Assembly: GCA_002390455.1 (NCBI GenBank)
Contig: DGPN01000050.1
Span: forward strand, 1 to 61,182
Reading direction: 5' to 3'
Source: Flavobacteriaceae bacterium UBA4439
GTDB taxonomy: Bacteria > Bacteroidota > Bacteroidia > Flavobacteriales > Flavobacteriaceae
Length of the DNA stretch: 61,182 nt
The first letter of the stretch is position 1, and the number at the start of each line of letters is the position of its first letter. The notes below the pieces were generated by a model that ran no database searches, was not told where the DNA came from, and saw only the letters and a list, made by a program, of their open reading frames with translations. The position numbers and the translations under genes were made by a program. Below, piece after piece: positions 34,737 through 43,800 of the stretch.

Positions 34737-35635
34737 TTATCTAAAACATATATTATTTGTAAAAGGCTGATGTATGCAATGCTGGCATACATTAATTTTC
34801 TGGCCGCTTTTTTGCTCTTTTTTTGCATCAATTTTAGGGCGTGGTAAAGGAAATAAATTCCGATCAAAACCAAGGCAACAACTGCCCCTATCGAAAGGGT
34901 CAAAGTGCCACTATACTGGGTGAAGGGCAAAATCGAAATGATGATGGTCCAAAAGGTGTAAAATACAATTTGAAACGCAGTAACCCGATCGGGATTTCCA
35001 GTGGGTAGCATCTTGAATCCTGCCTTTTTGTAGTCATCGTCCATCATCCAACCGATGGCCCAAAAATGAGGAAACTGCCAAAAAAATTGAATCATAAAAA
35101 GAACCCCTGGTTCTAACCCAAAACTGCCAGTGGCAGCCACCCATCCCAACATAAATGGAATGGCACCGGGAAAAGCTCCAACAAATACGGAAAGGGGAGT
35201 AACCGATTTTAGGGGGGTATAGATACAGGTGTAAATAAATATGGATAGTGCCCCGAAAATAGCGGTCTTGAAATTGATATTGTTCAGAATATAAATTCCA
35301 AGCAAGGTCAGCAGTGAGGCAATCACCAAAGCGGTAAAGTTACTCATACGCCCAGTGGGAAGCGGTCGTGTCTTGGTTCGATCCATCAAGGCATCTTTAT
35401 CCTTTTCGATCCATTGGTTGAAAGCATTGGAAGCACCCACCATCGCAAAACCACCAAAAAACAGCCCCAACAGTATGGAAACGTCAATTTGATCTACGGC
35501 GAGTAAATAACCTGCTACTGAGGAAAACACAACGCTCATGGCCAAACGAAACTTTGTGAGTTGCAGGAAATCCCCTACGAATGAGACAAAGTTAAAACTT
35601 ACTAAGGGTAGACTGTTGGAATGGGTCTTCATCAT
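34727..35635 (-). CDS. ctaB: Heme O synthase (protoheme IX farnesyltransferase)
   Basis: CtaB/CyoE attaches a farnesyl group to heme B, giving heme O for the oxidase. It is a UbiA-family integral membrane prenyltransferase with about eight to nine helices. The first Asp-rich site is ASNAFNQWIEKDKDALMDRT, followed by RPLPTG. The second is MMDDDYKKAGFKMLP. Residues start at the ATG 35635. A TTG one codon upstream is not needed. It is the first gene of the oxidase accessory operon running to 30607. Confidence 0.95.
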   Translation of the reverse strand: MMKTHSNSLPLVSFNFVSFVGDFLQLTKFRLAMSVVFSSVAGYLLAVDQIDVSILLGLFFGGFAMVGASNAFNQWIEKDKDALMDRTKTRPLPTGRMSNFTALVIASLLTLLGIYILNNINFKTAIFGALSIFIYTCIYTPLKSVTPLSVFVGAFPGAIPFMLGWVAATGSFGLEPGVLFMIQFFWQFPHFWAIGWMMDDDYKKAGFKMLPTGNPDRVTAFQIVFYTFWTIIISILPFTQYSGTLTLSIGAVVALVLIGIYFLYHALKLMQKKSKKAARKLMYASIAYISLLQIIYVLDKWI

Positions 35636-35715
35636 CAAATATCCAACGGCAAAGATAAGCTACAAATTATCCATGTGCAAACCTGTATGATGATTTTAAG
35701 ATGCTATTGACAAAC

Positions 35716-36366
35716 TCATTGCAACCTAAACATAATAGGAATAGAATAGGGCACCCTTACGGCCTTTCCTCTTTGTTTTCCAGGTATCATCTGTGGAAGG
35801 TTTTCAATGATGCGTTGGGCTTCTTTCTCCAAATTCTTATCTGGTCCCCTGGGCTTTACCAAAACCACTTTTCCATCTGTACCAATTATAAAACTCACAT
35901 ATACCCTTCCTTGAATGCCCATTTCTTCAGCAATTTCAGGGTAAGTGAAATTTTTTCTAATGTGTTTGTTCATTTTTTCCTGAAAACAGTCGCGTTGCTT
36001 TTTTTTGGATACATTTTCACAACCAGGAAAAATAGGAATGTCCTCGATGATGGCAAAGGGAACCTCTATATTATCTATAACATCCTTTACTTCGACTTTG
36101 TCTATCGGAATAATCTCATCTGGATCAAACTCAATGGGATCTATAAAAGATTCTTCTTTATCATCATCGTCAGGTATTACATCAATAACTGGAGGGGCGG
36201 CAGGAGGAGGAGGTGGTGGTGGTGGAGTCATTTTCATTTCCGTAATCGGAATGTCCTCATCGTTATCGTCCATAAAACTGAGAATATCCAGTTCTATATC
36301 CCTTTCATAAGTTCTTAATTCAATTCCTCTCCAAGTAAAGATGCCAGAAAATAAATATGAATTCAA
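35716..36366 (-). CDS. TonB-like protein, N-terminus eroded
   Basis: This is a paralogue of the TonB at 36613-37320, matching it almost end to end: acidic/proline linker with eight consecutive prolines, the conserved VPFAIIEDIPIFPGCENVSKK region, then a TonB C-terminal domain (YPEIAEEMGIQGRVYVSFII). It differs at the 5' end. No ATG or GTG opens this frame. The only usable codon is TTG at 36366, giving MNSYLFSGIFTWRGIEL, about half of a membrane anchor. The open frame extends 11 codons further up to a TAA. It may be inactive, translated from TTG, or secreted poorly. It would otherwise energise outer membrane receptors through ExbBD. Confidence 0.7.
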   Translation of the reverse strand: MNSYLFSGIFTWRGIELRTYERDIELDILSFMDDNDEDIPITEMKMTPPPPPPPPAAPPVIDVIPDDDDKEESFIDPIEFDPDEIIPIDKVEVKDVIDNIEVPFAIIEDIPIFPGCENVSKKKQRDCFQEKMNKHIRKNFTYPEIAEEMGIQGRVYVSFIIGTDGKVVLVKPRGPDKNLEKEAQRIIENLPQMIPGKQRGKAVRVPYSIPIMFRLQ

Positions 36367-36402
36367 AGCAACACCTAAATCAATGAGTTTAGCGAAAATT
36401 TA

Positions 36403-36525
36403 ATGCATATTGCTTGGGTAATGGATTGGCACAGTCAATCATTAATGGGCGAATGTAAAGCGAGAAATTGGAATACCGAAACGGAAGTCAAAGTGGACAA
36501 TAAATCGATATTTGGACTGAATTAA
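36403..36525 (+). other. Orphan 40-codon reading frame between the tonB genes
   Basis: On the plus strand, opposite to both tonB genes, an ATG at 36403 opens 40 codons (MHIAWVMDWHSQSLMGECKA, then a hydrophilic tail ending in Asn) closed by TAA at 36523. Codon choice looks protein-like and the frame is open back to 36379. I do not recognise it. It is followed 31 bases later by the nested palindrome at 36557, the layout of a small gene with a 3' hairpin. It may be the tail of a decayed gene rather than a working one. Confidence 0.3.
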
Positions 36526-36556
36526 TGACTGACTACAAAAACAAAATGTCAATAAT

Positions 36557-36605
36557 GGCTATAAGTAATTGTAAAGTTTAGTACTTAACCACGCTACTCA
36601 TAGCC
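36557..36605. repeat. Nested imperfect palindrome (hairpin element)
   Basis: Outer arms GGCTATAAGTA (36557-36567) and TACTCATAGCC (36595-36605) are complementary at 10 of 11 positions. The 27-base loop contains a second near-palindrome, GTTTAGTACTTAAC (36576-36589). It lacks a T-run, so it is not an ordinary terminator. The size and nested form recall mobile hairpin repeats or attC-like sites, although the classical outer AAC..GTT pair of attC is not present. It lies 8 bases beyond the end of the upstream tonB gene. Confidence 0.6.
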
Positions 36606-36612
36606 GAGAAGG

Positions 36613-37320
36613 TTATTGCAATCTAAAAGTGATGGGAATACTAAAGGGAACCCTTACTGGTCTTCCTCTTTGTTTACCAGGGGTCATATTGGGTAATTTG
36701 CCAATAATCCTTGCAGCTTCCTTTTCCAAGTTTTTGTCTGGGCCTCTCATTCTGATGTTCTTGATAGAACCGTCTTTAGATATGATAAAATTCACATAAA
36801 CCCTTCCTTGGATGCCCATTTCTTGAGCAATTTCGGGATAACGGAAATTTTTTCTAATGTGCTTATTTATTTGTTCTTGAAAACATTCTCTTCTTTTGGA
36901 TTTGGAAACCCTTTCACAACCGGGGAAAATAGGTACGTCTTCAATCACGGCAAAGGGAACATCAACATCCTCAAAATCATCCTCTATCTCAACCTCCTCA
37001 ACTTCGACGATTTCTTCTTGATCCGTCTCAGTGGATTCAATAACTGTTTCTTCTACTTCTTCCTCGTCCTCTACAACCTCAATAACCTCTGGAGCCGGTG
37101 GTGGTGGAGGTGGTGGTGGGACTTTGATTTGCTCTGTAATTGGGATTTCTTCATCATCATCATCTTCAACGTTCAATGCTTCATATCCATAGCCACTTCT
37201 GTCATAAGTTTTCCATTCAATGGCCTGCCATGATATAAATAGAACTGAAGATAAGCCTATGATGAAATACAGACTGCTATTTTTTGATAAATCCGCTTTT
37301 TCGTTCTTTTTGGGTTGCAT
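36613..37320 (-). CDS. Energy transducer TonB
   Basis: This is a 235-residue TonB family protein that couples the inner-membrane proton gradient to outer membrane TonB-dependent receptors. A complete N-terminal anchor (about 17-33, LYFIIGLSSVLFISW) is followed by a run of eight prolines (VPPPPPPPPAP), a highly acidic linker (about 85-125) and the TonB C-terminal domain (about 150-235), with the conserved FPGCERVSKSKRRECFQEQINKH segment split by two cysteines. It lies 78 bases downstream of gcvH and is probably the parent of the eroded copy at 35716. Confidence 0.92.
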   Translation of the reverse strand: MQPKKNEKADLSKNSSLYFIIGLSSVLFISWQAIEWKTYDRSGYGYEALNVEDDDDEEIPITEQIKVPPPPPPPPAPEVIEVVEDEEEVEETVIESTETDQEEIVEVEEVEIEDDFEDVDVPFAVIEDVPIFPGCERVSKSKRRECFQEQINKHIRKNFRYPEIAQEMGIQGRVYVNFIISKDGSIKNIRMRGPDKNLEKEAARIIGKLPNMTPGKQRGRPVRVPFSIPITFRLQ

Positions 37321-37398
37321 TATGTTGAATGTATTTAGTATGCTAAACTAAAAAAAAATAGATTATAAACAAGATTTTTTTTTCTATGTAATTTCATT

Positions 37399-37779
37399 CT
37401 ATGCTTGAATCAATTTCTTGTATTGATCTGCGCTTAATAAATTTTTCAGTTGGGCGGGATTATCCATTTTAATTTTGATCATCCAACCCGATTCATAGGG
37501 TTCGTCATTGACGGCCTCTGGGGTGTCTTCCAACTCAGTATTAAACTCCAAAACCTCACCACTAAGGGGCATGAATAAATCAGAAACGGTTTTGACGGCT
37601 TCCACCGTTCCAAAAACTTGTTCTCGCTCCAAAACATCTCCCACGGTTTCAATTTCGACGTAGACGATATCTCCTAACTCACGTTGGGCAAAGTCTGTAA
37701 TGCCTATGGTGGCAATTTCATCGTCTAGTTTGACCCATTCATGGTCGTTACTGTACAGGAGATCGGAGGGAATATTCAT
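37399..37779 (-). CDS. gcvH: Glycine cleavage system H protein
   Basis: GcvH carries the aminomethyl group on a lipoyl-lysine between the P, T and L proteins of glycine cleavage. The 126-residue protein shows YSNDHEWVKLDDEIATIGITDFAQ and the lipoylation site within FGTVEAVKTVSDLFMPLSGEV, where the Lys of EAVKTV is the acceptor. The YESGWMIKIKM segment follows. The length is standard. P, T and L genes are not nearby, as is usual in Bacteroidetes. It lies 44 bases downstream of sprA. Confidence 0.95.
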   Translation of the reverse strand: MNIPSDLLYSNDHEWVKLDDEIATIGITDFAQRELGDIVYVEIETVGDVLEREQVFGTVEAVKTVSDLFMPLSGEVLEFNTELEDTPEAVNDEPYESGWMIKIKMDNPAQLKNLLSADQYKKLIQA

Positions 37780-37823
37780 TGACCTTATTTTAAATTACAA
37801 ACGCAAAGTAATACAATTCGCTT

Positions 37824-40800
37824 TTAGTTTCCAAAATTATAGCGAATGGTAATCCCCGACCGGATAGAGGTTTGGGGAAAAGCGGTTGAAATGGCAAATT
37901 CAGAGAAATTGTGATCGTAAAAAAATACACTGGTCAGATTCTTGGACAAGTTATAGTTTGCAGAAAATTTGATAGACATTAGGGTTTGACCAGCAGTTAC
38001 CTGATTGTTATCATATTCCAAATTACGCAATAAAGTGATGTTTTTTCTGTAGGAAAAATCTGCCTTAAGATTGAGATCCCCACTCAGGGTAACCCTTCTC
38101 CCTCCCAAATTGGTTCTGATTCGGAGATCTTTTAGCCGATAGCCCATCCCCATAATGTATTCATTACCGCTTTGCTCGGTCAACAGGCTATTGTCCAAAC
38201 TCAACGACAAAGCTCTATCTCTTCTCATTTCTGCGAGGATTTTAAGTGAGTTTTTGAACTCCACATCCAAACGGATCAAAGGATTGAACTGTTCAGCCAA
38301 ATTGATATTGGAGTAAAATATTGAGGTTTTGAAATTACCCAAAGGATCTTTCAGAAAGGGCTGGGTGGAGTCGTATTCCAAATTGGTTTGAAAATTGGTA
38401 AGGGTATAGCTCGAACGATAACCGTGGGTTATGGAAAAACGATTGAAGATTTTGGACAAAGATTTGATTTTGGTCAAGCCCGTGTACTTCAAATTCCAGT
38501 TGGGTAGCGGAGTACTTCGAATAGGATCAAACGATATTTTGTTGGGATCGCTTCCAGAATAAGCAGAGAGAAAAGAGGCTACTAAAACAGTTTGGTGGTT
38601 TTTATTGAATCCTTCGGGGAAACCATCGTTATCGGGATTGCTGAGTGAAGTTCCATTCATCGCTGCCAAGCGATTGGCTATGATCAAGCGGTTGTCTCTA
38701 AAATTTTGAAAATTTTGATTGACAATTCCCGTTCCACCTGAAAAAGCTGTTTTGATCAAAATGGTAGACATTCCGAAATTCCCGAACTCATTGGTATTAA
38801 GGGCGAGATAATCCCTGTCCTGGATCAGATAATTTTCAGACAGATTGTTTGAATAATTCCGTTCGGCATTCAAATCAATGGTGAGGTCTTTGAGGGGAAT
38901 GATCTGAGCAGAAATATTGAGTTTGTTGTTGTGAACTTGAACAAAAGGCTCGTTGAAATTGGGAAAATTGGTCAGCCATCCCCTTTTGGCAACCTCGTAT
39001 CGAACATCGGCTTGACTTCCAAAAGTAAAACCAAAAGAGGGGTCTAAAGTACCCAAGAATCCTACATTGGGCAGATATCCTGGAATGACCTTGCCGTTGT
39101 TTTCCGAGTAATTGAATTGTACTCTTTTGATGGATGAAAGAAGGTCAACGAAATAAGTGGTTCCTTTCCTTAATGCATTATTTTTTGGTTTTTTCTCTTC
39201 TTCCTGAGCCTGAGGATTATTGGCCGCCACTCTTGCAAAGGGTTGATCAAAAGGAGACTTTTTGGATTTTAATCCCAGAATGGTATAAAGTTTATCAAAG
39301 GAAACCGATCCGGTCAAGGTTTTGGTATTGGCGTTTTGAATGGTGTTGACGATACCTAGTGGCAAACCGTCCTCAGAGGTCACGGCTGCCATGGCGTTGG
39401 ACCCCCTTTGCCAACTGAAATCACCAGTGTAATTGTAATTGGCATCAATAAAATTGAGAAAAGGAATTAATCGCAAGGGTATTTTATAGTTTAATGATAG
39501 GGTCTGAAAATGGCGGTCGGTTTGACCAGTATCCCAAATGCCATCCCAGATGTCCAAATTTTTGTTGACCCTTCCCAAGGGATTATTGGGATCATTTTCG
39601 AAGAAGTTTCGAACGATGTTGTTGTTGGAGGCTGTAAAATTGAAGCGCAAAGAACGGGTCAGATTATGGCTGATGGTATAGGACCAATCAAATAAATAAT
39701 TTCTCAGTTGTAAATCCGGTAGGGGAAGTTGTTTCCCTGCATCAACGCCCTCCATATATACCTGACGAAAACGCTGGCTGCTAAAATCTCGATTGATATT
39801 GGAGGTCATTTCTATGTTATTGGGAATGGGACTGAAATTAATTTCTTTTAGCCATTGCCAATATCGCTTTCTGTTGAGAAGTTTAATTTTTCTGAATGGA
39901 TTGATTTCCAATGATTTGAAGGAATGACCATAGTTGACCCCCATTTGAAGGTTTTTATCGGTTTGATTTTTGATTTCATAATCGTGGTGTTGCAACTCGT
40001 TATAGGCATATGAAAAATCAAAATTTTCTGGGCTGTAGAAGCGGGTGGGTTTATTCCCTGTTTTATTTTTTCTCACCCCGATCAAACTGATGCTTTTTCT
40101 TTGAGTATAGTCTATGGATTGTTCGTTAATGGAATCTCTTTGGGAAGTTCTTTTGGACGCATCCAATCGGTCTTGCAAAAGGATGTCTTGATAAAAAGGA
40201 TCGTACTCGGGGGTGATAAAGGTTTCCCCTACATTGATATTGAGAGGCAATTGAATTCCCCATTTTTCTGGCAAGAGTTTCCCTAGATTGATGTTGGTCA
40301 CCACATCATATTGTTTCATATCCTCTCTGTTGCTTTGGTTGGGCGTTTGGTCTATGGAGCCAAAGCCAATGGTTGACATTCGAGCTGTAGCAGCAACGGT
40401 GGCCAAATCAGCAAAATTGGCGTCCATGGCACCAACGGCTGCCCAACCTCCTTTGGAATCGATTCCTGCAATGCGCAATTCATTGAACCAAACTTCCCCA
40501 CACAAATCATCTCCCAACTGCTGAGATGGGTTTTTTACCCCTATCATCAAGGTCTTTATGGATCCCAATGAGGGATTTCCTTTCACAGCAAATTTATATT
40601 TCTTAAAACCGGGAAGTGCACTAATGGGGGAAAACTCGCTGACGGGATTCAAGTCTTCATCAAAATAGGACACCTTGCCCAAACCAGAATTATTGATAGC
40701 AGCGGCTTTAAGTTTTGCCAGTAATTTGATGGATACTTCCAAGGCATTGGATTCTGGTTGCCACACTTCTTCAGCAGTAAATTGGTTGGATGAATTTTCA

Positions 40801-43800
40801 GAATAGTCGGTAGGTTTGAGTGGAATTTCGATTTGATAATAGTTGTCCAAAAAGTCTGTTCCCAGACGGATAAATGCAACCATACGTCGGTTATAATCAT
40901 CCCCAGTTCCCTCTCCGGGTAAAGGTTTTTGGCCTACGATGGATTCGGCATGTAAAAACATTTTAAGGTTTTTATATTGTCGAATGTCCACATTCACGTT
41001 TTTGTAAACAGCCCTGTAATCCATCGGTTGAAGGTCGCATATCCTCATGGACATGGATTGCTCGTTTTGACGAACAATGGTATTGTTGTTATTGACCTGT
41101 TCTCTTTGAATGTCGGGGGGCAAGATATAGTTTACAGGAATACGGTTTTCGTTTTCTAAAATATTGACGGTGCTGATGTCAACTGTAGTATTATTATTTT
41201 TGGGCAGGTTATTGTTTAGTTTTTGGTTGTATCTACGCCAATCTCCCCGCACCAAATCTAGGGTACCAAATCGCAATACAGTAGGTTGCTCAAATCCTTT
41301 AAGCACCATTCGCATAAAACGGATAGAACGTAAGTCTTCTATATTGTTGATGGCCTCAAAATATTCGTCAAACTGAGTGTCTTCATAGTAACCCTTTTGT
41401 ACTGGTATTTTGAATTGAATCCAGCGGGTGGTTATTTCATCTCCGTTGGGTACAGAGACTTTTACATTTTCACGAACATCGGTGATAAAAGGGTGATTGC
41501 CAACCCCCATTGATTTTGATATGGGTATGCGATACTCAAAATAACTATCGATCGTATTCATACTTTGATCTCGGTTGATGTCTTCCGAATCTGGTTCGGT
41601 TGTATTACCTCTGTCGGTGTCAGAAAAAGCAACGGGAGAGTTGCCTTGAGTACCGTTATAGTTTTTGTAACGATCCAAAACCCCTCCTGTGGCTGCCACA
41701 AAAAATTGATAATTGTCTCGTGCAGGATCCTCTGGTGGTCCATTGGTGTAGATCAATCGCTCTTGGTTATCGTCCAAGCCATCAAATCCAACATCTTGAA
41801 CATCCCTGTCCTCTGCAACAGTATTGAAGGCATAGAGCAGTGACTGGGTGGAGGGTACTTTTCCCCAAGGGGTTTCATGGACTAAATTTTGTCCATTAAG
41901 CGCGGGTAAACCATTTTCAAATTGTTTTCGACCGTCTTTTAGAATGTCCTCTGAAATATTTCCCAAATGGAAGTAAAGTTCGCCCAAATCGTCATCCTCA
42001 GAAATTATTTCACTAAAAGTATCCAACAACCAGAACTCTATAAATTCCACATTGGACTGTTCAAAATTGGTCGCATTAATAGGTCGCATGATTCCTGCCC
42101 AATTTTCGGAAGTATCCCCTATAAATTCTTCCTCGGTCACGTTGTTATAGGGTCCTATTTCGCTAGGATAATAGGCCAAATCGAGTGTGCTTTGAACCGT
42201 TGTAGTCCCCTGTACAAGATCTTGTTCGGGAAAAATTTCTTTAATAAAAATCCTTCGAGTCGAATTGAGTGAGATATCGTCATTGTTGATTCCCGATGGT
42301 CTCCCCCCAGCATAGAAGATTGGATCAATGGAATACCATGCGAGTTTGGCTCTTCCGAAGCCACTGCTGATGTCGTTGTTTTTGACTTCTGATCCTTTAA
42401 AGTTTTTAAAGGGAATACTGGAAAGTTTCCAAGAGTTGAAACCCTTGATATCAATGTTGGTTTGGGCTCCCTCAAAGTCATCAATATATACATTGGACTC
42501 CCCTTGGAGTTGAGTGTTTTTTGGGATACCGGCAATAAGATTGGCTACTTCACCCCTAAAAGAAAGCAAGGAAGGTACGTTGGTGTTAATCGTGGGTATT
42601 TTATTTACCCAACGGGTTAAGAAAGGGAGTTCAGTAGAAAAATTGGTATTGAACCCGACCATAGTATTGTTTACCGGTTCGGTTCCATAGTTAGCTTTTT
42701 GAGTGAGTGGATTTTCACTCAAGTTTAATAATGTTCCTCCAAAAACAACTTTATCATTGACTTTGTGAACGATATTGACTCCAGAAAATCTTTTGTTCTG
42801 TTGATTGAAAAAGGAATTGTTTTCAACAGAGATGTTAATGGGTACGTTGGAAGCTTGCAAAGCAGGATCTAAAATTTTGACCCTACCAATGGCATAATTA
42901 ACGGTATAGTCAATACCTTCCCGCAGTACCCTACCTCCTGCTGTTACGTTAACGGATCCCCTAGGGACATTGAATGCACCAATGGGAATTCCATCTCCTC
43001 CTTCTGATTTATAACGCCCTTTTAGCTGAAATTTATTTTTTTCAGTTGTTTCCAAAGCAGCAGCTTTGGTTTTGTGATACATTTCATTGAAAACATATCT
43101 TTTCTGATTTGCGTTGTAAGTTTCAATGTTTTTGTATTGTTCTCTTTGTGAGGTGGGATCGTCTAGTAGCTCAAAAAGGTATTCCCCAAAAGGCTCAATA
43201 TTAGGAAAAATAATTCTTCCATATTGGGCTTCGATGGTAATCCCAGGGATATAATCAAAGAATCCATCTCCTTCAGGTTGTGGATCTTGATAAAAGTTAA
43301 GTTGGTCTAAATTGAAAGTATTCAAAAGGACTCTGTTGTCCATATTCTCAGGCCAAATAGATTTGTCAACAGGAGTCAAATAATTGATTGGCGATGGATC
43401 AGAATAGAGAATATTGAGTCTAAAATTTTCTTCAGCAAGCTGAAAAGCACCAGTATTGTATATGTTTTTCATCATCAAGTCCCAAATGGGTTGACGTACA
43501 TCCGTAATGTTACTTTTAAGCAGTTTGACCACCAAATTGTTATTTACAATACTTTGGCTTTCTTCGGTTGGATTGGAGGTGACAGCAGTGGTTTCAACAC
43601 TTCCATTGGCAAATTCTCCTACTTGATAGACTTTGCCCCTAAAGGTGTATTGATAGGCTACAGCCAAAACTTCATCATTGCTCAAGCGTTGATTGAGAGA
43701 GATATAACCCAACTGGGGATGAAGCTTATATTCACTTTGGCTGAGTTTTCTGGCACTTTCCAAAACAGCATAATCAAAACCCTCATTGACGACATTGTTG

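Noticed and set aside
36557..36605. Canonical integron attC site
   Set aside because: One RYYYAAC-like heptamer (ACTTAAC, 36583-36589) is present, but it is inside the loop and there is no matching outer GTTRRRY. The element is kept only as an unclassified nested palindrome.
37080..37130. Proline-codon runs in the tonB genes as a simple-sequence phase-variable tract
   Set aside because: The runs use mixed proline codons on the minus strand (CCA/CCT/CCC) and not a uniform repeat, and such linkers are normal in TonB.
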